Assembly: GCA_003427395.1 (NCBI GenBank)
Contig: BFEA01000492.1
Location: 162,953-212,530 of the forward strand
DNA: 49,578 nt
Source of the DNA: Chara braunii
Lineage: Eukaryota > Streptophyta > Charophyceae > Charales > Characeae
Direction: 5' to 3'
Both the position numbers and the translations under genes were made by a program. Below, one piece after another: positions 1 through 10,154 of this stretch. Below the pieces are notes generated by a model, which did not search any database, was not told where the DNA came from, and saw only the letters and a list, made by a program, of their open reading frames with translations. Within the stretch, counting starts at the first letter, position 1. Each line of letters starts with the position of its first letter.

Positions 1-22
1 AAAAAAAAAAAAAAAAAAAAAA
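1..22. repeat. poly-A run at window edge
   Basis: Twenty-two consecutive A residues open the window. This could be the tail of a retroelement lying to the left, or a low-complexity contig edge; nothing else in the window decides between these. Confidence 0.9.
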
Positions 23-1118
23 CATAAAACGTGTCCTCCAAACCACCCGAAACTTCTGAAATGACCTGAAGTGGCTTCAGGCTATTTCAGTGGTTTCAGA
101 CCACTTCAGAATCTTTCATTCGGAAATTTCAAGTGGTCGTTAACCGCGAGTGACAAAGGTATCTACCCGGTGTTTTTAAATCTCGGACGGTGTCTGACAG
201 AGTAAATGGTTATCTAGGTTTCATAACTTGATGAGATGGGCTATCTGTCGGAAGTTTCTTCAGACCTGACCTATGAATGAGAGACTAAAAATTTTCAAGC
301 TTCAGTTCGGACACGTCTTACATCCAAGAGTAAGGATAGTAGCTGGGAGTGCTTTATTTTTTTCGAAGCCGCAGGAGAGCAATGTCGGTGCGAATACCCT
401 TACAAGGGTATCCGCCCTGGGTTTTGCAAGCGACAGACAATTGGTTTGGGTTAGAGTTTAAGTATACCACGCGAGGCGCAACTGAATCTGTGGTTTATGT
501 TGATTGAACGGGTGACTACAGTTGAGAGTTTGTGGGCGCGCAGATTTGAGGTGCGCGTGATCTTTTTTATTTTTGATTGATGATTGTGAAAGTCGGCATT
601 GGTTGCCGGCTAGATTTTTGGTTCTTATTAAATTAAGATTAGAAGAGATTATGTCTAGTGGATTGACGTGCTTTCCTGTGACTTGTGCGTATGTGCGAAG
701 GACGACATCGACAACGACGTGAATTTGAGAACATTTCGACACATCTGCGCGTCACGCAGTATCCCTTTATTTAGGTGTCCGTCAAAACTAGACCTAGTCT
801 TGGGCCTAGCACTATTGATTACGGCATCAGACTTTGATCTGAGAGATTTGGGGATCAAGATCGAGCGGCAATGACGCGAGAATATCAAAATAGCGAAGGG
901 ACCGAGGGGTCGAGGACCCTGCGAGGCTATCCGCTGTGGTGTTGCCACCCGTTGTGTCAAGATAGTGTGGATAGCCCCCCTTTTCACCTCTCACCCCGCA
1001 GCTTGTTTTTATAGTGATTTGTGTTTTATTTATTCTTTAAGTGGCTCCCCGCGTGTTCAGGAGGTTGGCAAAGCCCCTTTACTTGCCCAACTTTGAAAAT
1101 ACGAACCGGCGGGCGAAC
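23..1118. other. no gene seen; short hairpins near the left edge
   Basis: No reading frame here resembles a known protein. Between 65 and 110 the sequence is made of short self-complementary words: CCTGAAG (65-71) pairs with CTTCAGG (75-81) around a 3-base loop, and AGTGG (89-93) pairs with CCACT (101-105). The remainder is unremarkable sequence with only short ORFs. Confidence 0.5.
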
Positions 1119-1191
1119 CAGACGGTGGGAGTCTGACCTACGGTAGAGGCGGCGTTCAACTGAGGGACTTACCGCCTGATCCCACCATCTG
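1119..1191. other. long imperfect stem-loop
   Basis: CAGACGGTGGGA (1119-1130) pairs with TCCCACCATCTG (1180-1191), 11 of 12 positions. Inside it AGGCGG (1147-1152) pairs with CCGCCT (1172-1177). The 73-base length recalls a tRNA, but there is no A/B-box pair and no cloverleaf can be drawn, so it is recorded only as structured DNA/RNA of unknown role. Confidence 0.45.
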
Positions 1192-4100
1192 CAAGTAAGC
1201 GGTTTGAGTATGAGTGTGCTCACGGGGTATCATTAAAAGATGGATTGTGTCGTGTACACTGGGAGAGGGAGCACGACTAACCCTAAAGTTCTTATCAGAA
1301 TAATTGCTACCACTACTGAGATCTGCATCAGAACCCTTATCCATGGCTTTGTGGCTGCGGCCTGCATGACTCAGCTTGTTGGGAACCTCTGACAAGGACC
1401 CGAAGCGCTAGCACACACAGTCGGCAAGCGTAGGAGGAGGGGCCAGTGAAAACTGGCTTGCAGAATCGGTCGTCCAACCTGGGAGTAGGATCGGAAGACT
1501 TACAGGCTAGCGGGTACTTCGCCTCGAAGCTTCGTAGGGGAACCGGACGTTGATCGGGCGCTGCGCAAGCCGAGAAGAGATTGACGGGTTGAGGCTGGTA
1601 TGAGGAGGCAGGCAACAGAAGGGAAAGGCGGAACCTGGCCATTGGAATGAGCCAGGTGCCCACGGGGTAGGTAGGAGCAGGCTGTAGCGGAAGGCACGCC
1701 GCAACACCAACGTGCAAATCGTTCGATGGACGTGTGTACGGTTGCGAAAGTCAGTCGAGCCATCTAGTAATTGTTTATCCTCGAAGTTTTCGTCAGGTTA
1801 GCGAGGCTGTCAAACTTACGCAACTATAGCGTTGTGCACTAGGAGAAACGGGTTGGAGTAGGAGGGCATGAGCAAGGGGCTGCGGAGTAGGAAAAAAAGG
1901 AAATACGGAGTGAATCCGATACGTTTTCTCATCAGAGGCACGTTGAAGAAGGGCATGGAGGAGATGGAAAATATGGAGGGGTGAGTTTATAGCTCGCGCA
2001 TTCCCAATCGGTTTTTTGTGGAAGAAGAGACAATTCCGAGGTTTTTTATCCGGGCGAGTACGATGGCGGCCCTACAGTCGGTAGTAGTTAGTGCAAAGGA
2101 AGTTTATAAGGGAAAACCCAAGCGCGGAGATGGTAGCGCGCGAAGGGAGAAGAGGTTGGGGAAACGCATGTCTCGCACATTTTTCAAACGGATTTCGATA
2201 AGGTGACTACCGAACCCATGGTTTTGGTCCCGGACGAGCTGCACGACGGGCTTAGTTTTAGGAATGAAGGAGTAAGTTGGTTAGTATAGGGGAAAGCTGG
2301 CGCGCAAAGCTGTGGCAGGTGTAGATGTGGAGGAAGTGGGAAATCAAGGATATTACTCAAATTTTTGTGGGTCTAATCGAAGGAAGAACTGAGGTAGAGG
2401 TTTTGAAGATGACCGACTTCGATTTCGAAGTTAGATTGGTCGGGCAGTTAGTAAGAAAGAAGGTAATAAGGGAAGCGACTGCGTAAAGGAGAAAAGAGAA
2501 CAGATGTGGCGGGGAGGGAGATGACTCTGCAATGTTAAACGAATGTGTTCGTATAAGGGCACAAAATTCATTTGGATTCTGCGCGGTATATCGAAGGAGG
2601 GACATAAGGACAACAGCGAGGTTGGAGGGACCTACCCGTGTTTTTTGCGATACGATATTCATGCGACCCGTGGGAGTAGCGTTGGGCCGGCCACGAGATT
2701 TGGGAACTTACCTATTGCTAGACGAGTTGCTGATCAAGGAGAACGAACAAGAGGGATGAGAGAAGTAAGAAGGTGGGAGCAAACATCGTCGGCCAATCCG
2801 GGTGATAGCGGCTCGAAGAGTCGAATAAGCAGTATCCCCTCCCATATTAATAGGAGGCGTATTTCGTTCTACGTACCCCGTCAAATGCAGTTGCGTGAAG
2901 CCAGCCGCAAGGTGGAGGCTTACCTGTGACCGGGAGTGCTCCTTGTCCAGGCAGCCAAAGAAGCGTGAAGCCGGATGGGAAGTCGGGGGGGGGTTGCCTG
3001 TAACGATTATCCGTCGTACCAAAAGAAGTCGCTGAGGACCAATTGCAAGCCTGCAGGCCTAACAGCAGGCTGGTGAACTGTTGTTTTGCTGGGAAACTAC
3101 GGAAACACGGCTCAGGGAGTTCAATGGGATTAGGAGGGACCAAACTGCTTCTGCGAGCAACTGATCAGTTCAGAGTTAGTACAAGCGTGCGCTCAAGCAC
3201 AGTCCTTGTTGACTGAGGTTGGCAGTTCAAACTGAGGGAGGTCGGGGATTGGAATATGCATTTGGTCTCGATGACAATCAGAGAGGTTGACACTGTCACG
3301 CTCTCGGTCGTTGCTGCTGTATGAGGAGAGACTCACTATTGTATTGAACCAGTTGTTGAGCTATCGTCTTGTGCTGCTTTTCGAGCCAGCCATTTCAGTA
3401 GGAGGGTGCAGATCCTACCTGCTAGACTGTGGGCCACTCTTCCCATCAACCAGAGCAACCAAGGGTCAATCACAAGGGACAGGCTTACCTGTTGGCTGAC
3501 ATACTACAGTTGCAGAGCCAACCAAACTGCGTTGTTGCCCCACTACGGAAAGGAGGAAGATCGTGTTATGCATCCACAACGCGTGTATGGAGCTGTGGTC
3601 GAATACAGTACAAACATTGAAGCACTGTAGGATAACTGAGTTTTTTTAAGGAGGTTATTACCGTGAATTGGGAGTTCGTCAGGGGGAACCAACGGCGACG
3701 ATTTGACTGTTGATTAACCGCGTCATCTGCGTTTTGACCACCATTGCGGGGTCCTCACGCGAGTGAAGATAGTAAGGTCCTCTCCTGGGAATTGAGATGT
3801 CCCCCTCTTGTATCTCGAGCGACTGAAACCCCTTATCTTCTGCCCTTCTTACTCTAAGTCTAGTCCTGTTCAGAGAGGAAGGCGGCAAACGAAATTGCAA
3901 CCCATAGGACCGCAGCAAGACTCTGTGGGGAGTCAGCCCACCGATTGAGGGAGCTCTATCGAAACTCAGGAGGACTTTTGGAGGCAGGGAACAGAGAGGT
4001 AATCATTTGCTTTCCCTCCATAAACCCAGTTATAACCGCTATCTGTAATTTTTGCTATGGTTGACTAAATATACTATGTGCGCCCCTACTTTGACTTTTA

Positions 4101-4240
4101 TGTTTGACTTTCAGGATAATTCAGGCTTAAGTAAAGGAATGTATGAGTAATGTCAGTTTCAATTTCATTGTTTGACTGAAAGCAGATTATGGGGTTGCAT
4201 CTGGGGGGAAGGATGGGAGGAAGGTTGTATTGCTTGCGTT
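1192..4240. other. no recognisable gene (3 kb)
   Basis: Both strands hold only short ORFs (the longest about 128 codons, 2543-2929 plus) with no recognised motif. Base composition is mixed and purine-rich tracts are common around 1.86-2.5 kb and 2.75-2.8 kb. It may be degraded mobile-element sequence, but I see no protease, reverse transcriptase, integrase or transposase motif. Confidence 0.4.
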
Positions 4241-4249
4241 TGACTGGGT

Positions 4250-4990
4250 CAACTAAAGGCTGAGAGAGTCTCCATAAGATTGGAGGGTCTAGTGCTATGT
4301 TTATTTTTGATTGTCTGAAGAACCAGACAAGTTCCCATAAGATTGGGTGGTCTGGTTGCTTTGACTTTTGAGAGCTGCATGTGTTTGACTTTCAGGGACC
4401 AAGCGTTCAAGTTTTTTCATAAGATTGGATGGTTTGGTTACCTTTTTTCCTTTGGGTTTTCTTATGTTTTATTAATTCTGAAGGAGAATGGCGCATGTTC
4501 CATAAGATTGGATGACCCTGATTCTCTCTTGTTTTATTTTAAGGGGGGAAATTCAGGCAAAGGACTCGACATGTTCCCATAAGATTGGGTGGTCTGTTCT
4601 GGAGCCGTGCACATGTTGGAACCAAATGGCTAAATTTGTTTATATCTTATACTACTTACTTATGAACAGGCTAGTCATACATTTTTCCATAAAATTGGAT
4701 GGTCTGACTATAACTTATCACCAACTGAAGAGAGTATGAAGTAAGAATAAAAATTGTGGTAAGAAGGAACAAGTTGAATCTTGATCTAAGATGATTGATT
4801 CAGTCATATGTTCCTTAAAAAACAAAGTGCAGACAGTTATATATAACTTGAATACTTAAATGGTTCGGGGCGACTAGGCTGGCTAACCTAGTTATGTGCC
4901 CAAAGAAGAGAAAAGTTGTTATGCCCTTTGTTTGTGTATATTTTATAGCTGAGCTAGACAAGTTCTCATAAGATTGGGTAGTCTAGCTTT
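4250..4990 (+). repeat. family of seven hairpins with conserved loop
   Basis: A core close to CCCATAAGATTGGG recurs at about 4271, 4334, 4417, 4498, 4576, 4686 and 4965. The core forms a small hairpin (CCCA/TGGG, loop TAAGAT). In several copies the flanks also pair, but with a different sequence each time: AACCAGAC 4321-4328 with GTCTGGTT 4350-4357; GAGAAT 4484-4489 with ATTCTC 4521-4526; TAGTCA 4672-4677 with TGACTA 4705-4710; AGCTAGAC 4952-4959 with GTCTAGCT 4981-4988. The copy at 4417 has a 5 bp arm (ACCAA/TTGGT); those at 4271 and 4576 keep only 3-4 bp. Spacing is irregular (63 to 280 bases), so this is not a simple satellite. Function unknown; strand arbitrary. Confidence 0.75.
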
Positions 4991-5283
4991 ATATCTTATG
5001 TAAGTTGGGTATAAAGGAATAAATCATTGAAAAATCATGAACTATTGTTTGATAAGGTTGACTTTGGGGTTGGTGATAGTATTTACCTTTGTGGTTTGAC
5101 TTGCATGTGGCTGAGTGAGATCACTACTTAGTCTGAGTTTCAGTTGATAGATAGTTGCTTTAGTTACTCGCCACGTACTAGAGTCATCGGAGTTAGTTTC
5201 AATTCCTGCATTTTCTGAGCTAAGTTTATTTTACTTAGGTCAAATCCTGCATTTTATGGGATCTTCTATGATACTTGGTCTTA

Positions 5284-5863
5284 TATAAATTTTGGTAAGC
5301 TACTTTCTCTACGAGAAGCGTTGCCGAAATTTCTACCAAGCCAAGAAGTTAGTCAGATTTTATCTTTTCAAAGTCCAGTATTGTCTGACTTTTATATCTG
5401 ACTTAGTAAAAATTTGGAAGGTTTTCTCTTTCTAAAAGGAGTGTTTCCCAATTTTTTGCTCATTTAGAGAGTTAGACAAAATTTGAACTTTGAGAAGTCA
5501 AAGTCATTTTAGACTCTGAACTTAGCTTTGTATAAATTTTGGATTAACACTTTTATGAAGGGAGTGCTGCCGAAGTTTTTACAAATCTAAGGGGTTAGTT
5601 AAATTTTGTCTTAGTTGAACTTAAGATTTGCTCTGGATTCATATCTAACTTAGTAAAAATCCAGAAAGTTTTTTTTTTATAAAGAGAATGTTGCCCAAAT
5701 TTTTATTAATTAAGGGAGGTAGATAAAATTTAACTTTCAAGAATTAGAGTTTGGTTTTTGCTTTCATATTGGAGTTATTATAAATTCTGAGAAGGCATTT
5801 TTCCTACGGAAAGCGCTGCCGAAATTTTCTTAGTTTAGAGGGGTTATATTATATTTTGACAAG
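5284..5863. repeat. tandem array, five units of 123-125 bp
   Basis: Units start at about 5284, 5407, 5531, 5654 and 5779 with TATAAATTTT or TAAAAATTT. Each then has a purine stretch, a motif like AAGCGCTGCCGAAATTTT, a GGGGTTAG-like word and an AAAATTT word. Odd and even units differ in the opening word, hinting at a two-unit higher-order repeat. Short hairpins lie before the motif (TTCTC-TAC-GAGAA in unit 1, TTTCC-TAC-GGAAA in unit 5, CTTT-CTA-AAAG in unit 2). Confidence 0.8.
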
Positions 5864-5874
5864 TGGCGACTCTG
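5864..5874 (+). other. possible retroelement primer-binding site
   Basis: TGGCGACTCTG begins two bases after TTTTGACA, the layout of an LTR end (CA) followed by a tRNA-primed binding site in plant LTR retrotransposons, where sites beginning TGGCGACTC occur. If true, the arrays at 4.2-5.86 kb would lie in a long 5' LTR. I found no matching second LTR and no gag/pol coding downstream, so this is tentative. Confidence 0.25.
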
Positions 5875-6560
5875 ACAATCCACCCTGAATAGGGAAGATG
5901 CTGCCATAGGTCTGCCTTGCATTAGGCATTGGCTTAGAGGCAGGCCTAGGCTTTGCTAGTAAAAGGGTCTTGGATGAAAATGTGTTATGGAGCTGTATTC
6001 TCCATACACTTATGAATTTAGCTTGGGGATTGACTTGTCTTGTGTTACAGATCCTATTGACCGATTGATTCAGGATTTGAGCTAGATTCAGCTCGATCCT
6101 ACAAGGATCATCTTCTGGTATCACTGATAACAGATCGGTTGCCGATTCATCGGTCTACGACTCAAATCCAATTCATCTTCAAATACTCAACCTAAAAGGT
6201 TTTAGCCCTAGTGATTTTTATTGTTTTATTAAGGTTTTCACCCGGACTTTTATTGAATGGTCATTTGACAAAGGTACTGAGTATTTAATTATGGAAGGTT
6301 GGACAAAGGTTGGGGTTTGCATGGCTAAAGCGAGGGGTATGAGTATAGAGAATGATTGAAGTTACTCCGTGTAGCGTGTGGAGTTTTGGTTGACTCCTTG
6401 ATGTGATTGCAAGTATGTTCTGTGGTTCGGATTTTGGATTTGACTGTCTGCGTTCACATACATATATATGGTTGTGAGGAGTCTCACTGTGATTGTGAGA
6501 AGTGATCGTCACATACTTATTTTCCCTTTACATATATACATGTATATACCTATGTTGGGT
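5875..6560. other. no gene seen
   Basis: AT-rich sequence with only short ORFs; no motif recognised. If 5864 is a primer-binding site this would be the start of a non-coding internal region. Confidence 0.4.
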
Positions 6561-6561
6561 G

Positions 6562-6823
6562 TTCGTGTGGCCTGAGGGGCCTACGCATAAGAGTTTAATT
6601 GGGATTGAAATTGGAAAAGGAAAGACAACCTCTTTTATTGTTGTTTGTTTTTTGAAGATTTCTTCGTCAGACGTTGGTCCTGGGCCTGGATTCGAGGTCC
6701 TTGTCCAGGACATCCCAGGTCCTAGACTCCTCGTGGAAGGGATCACCCCCCGCACAGAGCCTATTTGCCCTGCCACCGGGATACTCAGCCTAAAGGCTGG
6801 AGGTGCCGCGGAGGCCACACGAA
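6562..6823. mobile_element. candidate short inverted-repeat element
   Basis: TTCGTGTGGCCT (6562-6573) and AGGCCACACGAA (6812-6823) are perfect 12 bp inverted repeats about 240 bases apart. The interior is GC-rich compared with its flanks and contains nested pairings, such as CCTGGG (6679-6684) with CCCAGG (6714-6719), and CAGCC-TAAA-GGCTG near 6786-6799. No clear flanking direct duplication was found, so it could be a MITE, a foldback element or a chance inverted repeat in a composite region. Confidence 0.35.
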
Positions 6824-7194
6824 TGTTCCTTTAGTCGTGCAATATCGTGAAGGGGTAGACCCCCATGATATTTCGAGTTTGACACTTGCATGTCATAAGT
6901 GGTACTCGTACCCACGAGGGATCACTTGAGTATGGGCATTACATAGTACGCCATCATTACGACTCTTGCTTATTCTCGCATTGCGAGTCGATATGAGTTA
7001 ACTTTGCGTCCATGCGGTTTTATACTAAGTCTCGCACGCGTCACATATTAGATTTCCGCATCGGGAAATTATGGGATGACTACTAAGGGACTAAGAATGT
7101 TGTCGCGTTGTTTGTCCAGTGTCGTTCCGTATATGTGTGTGTGTGTGTTATAATTTTTAAGTTCCTAGAGTGGTGTAATCGTGGTGTGCTGGAT
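6824..7194. other. no gene seen; short (GT)n
   Basis: No supported coding. A short GT run lies at about 7134-7148. The sequence before 7200 leads into the dispersed repeat below. Confidence 0.4.
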
Positions 7195-7610
7195 ACCGTG
7201 ACGTCCTAGTTGACCGACGACGGATCCCGCTTGGGACCTCAGCCCTCCCCAATGCGTCGGTTCGCGTGCGGGTTCGACAGAGGAGTAAAAACCGCACGTA
7301 CCCCTTATGCTACAATGTACGAGAAACGCCCTCGGCTGGTCCACCTCTGCGATTGCATCCGATTAGTTTTCGTACTGTGGACTGGTAGCTCGGCGGGGAT
7401 ACGCCCACCGAAAGGAGGTGACAACTCCCGTAAGGTGGAGGTAAGTCCGTGCCTCGCATGGGCAGTATCCTGTCGTAGGGGCTCGCGAGAGATATGGCTG
7501 GCGCACTTGGTCGGAGCGGCTTGCGGAAGCTCCATATGTATTCACGACGAGGATCAGACCAACTCTTGCGTGACGCGGCCAGGAGGGTCCCGCCCTGCTC
7601 GTGCGGTGCC
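7195..7610 (+). repeat. dispersed repeat, copy 1
   Basis: This segment is a diverged copy of 12120-12580 in the same orientation. Shared blocks include TCCTAGT-GACCGACG (7204), CCTCTGC-ATT-CAT (7345), GGTAGCTCGG-GGGATAC (7384), GGTGACAAC (7417), ATCCTGT-GTAGGGG (7468) and TGGCGCAC--GGT--GAGCGGC (7500). GGAG (7414-7417) and CTCC (7425-7428) form a hairpin, with CCACC/GGTGG (7405-7409/7434-7438) outside. TGGCGCAC--GGT--GAGCG resembles a tRNA-type A box, but no convincing B box follows. A 170-codon ORF spans it, but its frame is not conserved in copy 2, so I do not call it a gene. Confidence 0.65.
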
Positions 7611-8220
7611 GGACCGATGCGGTCGACAACGTAGATATGGAAAGGCTAAAGTTAAGCCTATTCTACATAAAATAATGTCACGCGGCTTAGCAACCGCGAG
7701 ATTCAGGACCCGGGTAGGCTAAAAAAGCAGCCGAGCTAGGCGTGGGGCCACGACGTGGATGGAATATGAAGGTTTTTTTTTTTTCCTGGGCCGTGAGGGT
7801 TGACCTCGAGCCAAAGGGGCCAGGCAGGCCGATGCCGAGGCCGACCCACTGGGTGAACCTGAAGCCGTAGATGGGTAGCCATTCACGGGAAAGCAGGCAG
7901 GCAGGTGAGGTCTGCAAGGCCTCAGGTAGGAAAAATGGTTGGGGCGAAGGTCTTCTTATAGAAGAGTTGCTCGTATCACTGTTGTGATAGGAGCTAACCC
8001 AGTAGGTTACAGCATCAGATTACTACCCGGCAGACACCGGGATCGAATCAGATATGTTGCACCTGGTGAGCATTGCTCCTTTCGGAAGCAACCACTTTCA
8101 CGACCAAGTGGCGCGGTCGATCTCGACCTTGCGATCTTGAAAACCGCGCGGCTGAGATTTGGCCGCGCGGATTCAGCATGGCCTGCGCAAGGAAGACACA
8201 CATAAATCGAGAAATGTCAA
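7611..8220. other. no gene seen
   Basis: GC-rich, with several short ORFs on both strands and none recognisable. CACCGGGATCGAATCAG near 8036 is weakly like a Pol III B box but lacks a matching A box. Confidence 0.35.

Positions 8221-8272
<52 letters not shown>
8221..8272. repeat. (AT)n microsatellite
   Basis: About 24 AT units. On the minus strand it follows directly the tRNA-like sequence at 8273-8366 and may be the simple-repeat tail of that element. Confidence 0.95.
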
Positions 8273-8274
<2 letters not shown>

Positions 8275-8366
8275 CTGGATTCGAACTCTGGTCTGTATTT
8301 CAACAGATCGTGGGTATCCCACGATGTGACCGGTGAAGTGGCCATTGGTATAAGCCAACGACATTT
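8273..8366 (-). mobile_element. tRNA-like SINE candidate
   Basis: Read on the minus strand the segment contains a TGGCTTATACC word (A-box-like), two strong hairpins (CGTGGG/CCCACG and TCTGT/ACAGA), then GAGTTCGAATCC, a canonical B-box sequence (GTTCGAATCC), followed by an (AT)n tail. A-to-B spacing is near 65 bases, somewhat long for a tRNA. No proper acceptor stem can be paired, so a functional tRNA is unlikely; a tRNA-derived SINE or tRNA relic fits better. Confidence 0.4.
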
Positions 8367-9156
8367 GAAAAAAAAAAAAAAAAAACTTAAAGTAAGCGCC
8401 ATGTGGAATGACGAGAAAAAAGGGGACTTAGTATCCCCGTGAGTAGTTGAAGGTGCCCGTGAAAACGGGCGATCATTTTTTTAAGGGAAGTTTTTTTGTT
8501 TTTTTTTAGATTTTTTTCAAAGTTTTCTTTCTAGATTTGTTTTAGATTTTCTTTGTTTAAATATTGTTATCAAATCTATGAATTTTTTTTAGATTTTTTT
8601 TTTTCTTTTTTTTTTATTTTATGTGGTTTCTGTTCGTTTGGACGAACGGGTTGGTGCTCATAGCGATAGGATGTGCAAAATTGAGTGAATTTACTGTTAG
8701 AACGTGAAAATGTACACACTCACACCTCTTCCTCTCGTGATTTCTTTTTTTTTTCTTTTTTTTTCTTCTTCTTTTTCTTTAATTCTTTTATTTTATCGTG
8801 GTATCACTCGTCTGCGCCCGTTCGTTTAGGTAAACGGGCTGCAGAAAGATGCATGTACCTAGTATCGTAGGCGTCTAGGTACAGACGCGCGAAAGGGGTG
8901 TATGGCCTATCGATCGTTTAGCGTTTCAGGGCTTGGAGCTGGCCCGTGGCAGCCAAGCGTTCATAGCAACGTTGCTTTTGAGCCTTCGATGTCGGTTCTT
9001 CCTATCATTGTGAACCAGAGAGTGTTAGGGGTGCGCCCGTACATGGCATTTTTGTTGTGCCTAGTACAGGTGCACGACTAAGTACCAGGGGGAAAGAAGA
9101 CCCAGTTGAGCTCGACTCTAGTTCGACTCTGTGAAATGACACAGTGTGGGAGGCCG
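8367..9156. repeat. T-rich stretch with recurrent hairpins
   Basis: Perfect short hairpins recur about 177-180 bases apart: GCCCGT-GAAA-ACGGGC (8455-8470), GTTCGT-TTGG-ACGAAC (8632-8647), and TCTGCGCCCG (8811-8820) with CGGGC-T-GCAGA (8835-8845). GTACCTA (8855-8861)/TAGGTAC (8876-8882) and GCGTCT/AGACGC (8871-8876/8883-8888) overlap just beyond. Units two and three are both preceded by TTTTATTTTAT and a GTGGT word, so they look like diverged repeats separated by T-rich spacers. No coding seen. Confidence 0.55.
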
Positions 9157-9174
9157 CTCGTTTCGAAAAACGAG
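9157..9174. other. hairpin CTCGTTT-CGAA-AAACGAG
   Basis: Perfect 7 bp stem with a 4-base loop. Its position and TTCG-rich sequence resemble the hairpins 0.3-0.7 kb to the left. Confidence 0.6.
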
Positions 9175-9810
9175 ATGCCCCTAAAAAAAATATTTCCAAA
9201 ATGAAGTTAAAATACACAAAATCATTCAACTTATGAAAACTCAACATCGGTCAGCGCTGAGTTTGGAAGAAAAATACATCATTAGCCAAGTCATTGAAAT
9301 GATTGTAGATGCTATCTATGAATTGCCCTCTTCTACTGGGCCTCATAAAGCATTGCGCAAAGTACGAAATTGGAAAAACACAAAACGGTTAGTGAAGGGC
9401 GAAGTTCAGTGTATAAGCGGCGCCTTGTTATCACGAATTCACGATCAAAAGTTTAAGAGCGCACATACCAGGGCTCGAAGAGCGGGAACTACGCCACAAA
9501 GTGACAACAACACCTGAAACGCAATCTGCGTTCTCGTCCAACCTGACAGTTGGAATCCCATTTTGGGATGACAACATTTGGTGAGGGGAAGATGGAAAAA
9601 AAAAAGACGTCGCGAATTTGATCGCGACGTCGGACCAGATGCAGGGGCAGAAGCATCTGGACCTTGATGAGACATTAGACTGTCGAGTCTAGCAGTCTGC
9701 TAGAAATGGCTTGATACATCCGTTTTAGACTGCGTCTGGCTGGGGGTAAAGGCCATATGCATCATCAGGGCCTGAAACTTGGTTCGCCTAGGGGAACATC
9801 AAGGTTTTCA
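9175..9810. other. no recognised gene; one 94-codon ORF
   Basis: An open frame at 9233-9517 plus (starts MKTQHRSALSLEEKY) has ordinary amino-acid content but no motif I recognise, no repeat-derived bias and no obvious partner. It could be chance or a relic. The rest holds nothing I can support. Confidence 0.25.
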
Positions 9811-9838
9811 ACCCTTGATCTCGTCTGAGATCAAGGGT
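9811..9838. other. 12 bp perfect hairpin
   Basis: ACCCTTGATCTC (9811-9822), loop GTCT, GAGATCAAGGGT (9827-9838). It is the longest uninterrupted short-loop stem in this half of the window. It lies 60 bases upstream of a TATA-like sequence; a relation is speculative. Confidence 0.7.
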
Positions 9839-9898
9839 CAGACCCTGATCCGAAATTTTGGTTGGGGGCAAAGTTGCTGCCCTCAACCATTGGTTGGT

Positions 9899-9906
9899 TA
9901 TAAAAG
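9899..9906 (+). promoter_or_regulatory. TATA-like box
   Basis: TATAAAAG, embedded in GGTTGGTTATAAAAGCAGCC, is a good match to a plant TATA element. No downstream gene is recognisable, so it may be a retroelement promoter relic or chance. Confidence 0.25.
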
Positions 9907-10154
9907 CAGCCAACAGCCAGCCAACCAACATTCATTTGTGGTTGATGCTGCTGACATTTCACTTGGGTGAGTGTTGGCTGCTGGAGGAGAAACTGCTGGC
10001 TGAATTAGAGAGTGGAGAAAAGGTGGAGAGTGGAGGCAGCCATAGCCACAACTTTACTTGATGAAGTGTTGGGAAGGTGTTGTTCGTTCAACATGACGTC
10101 GATAATATTTTTTGTAAAGTGTAAGGGTTATGATGCACATGGCAACCATAATTG

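Noticed and set aside
2018-2929. Short basic and mixed ORFs as a retroelement gag
   Set aside because: No zinc knuckle, protease or other motif is visible and frames overlap on both strands.
7210-7722. 170-codon plus-strand frame
   Set aside because: It lies in a dispersed repeat whose second copy at 12.1 kb does not keep the frame open.
8455-8480. Hairpin plus T run resembling a bacterial terminator
   Set aside because: The context is nuclear eukaryotic DNA and the hairpin recurs as part of a repeat series.
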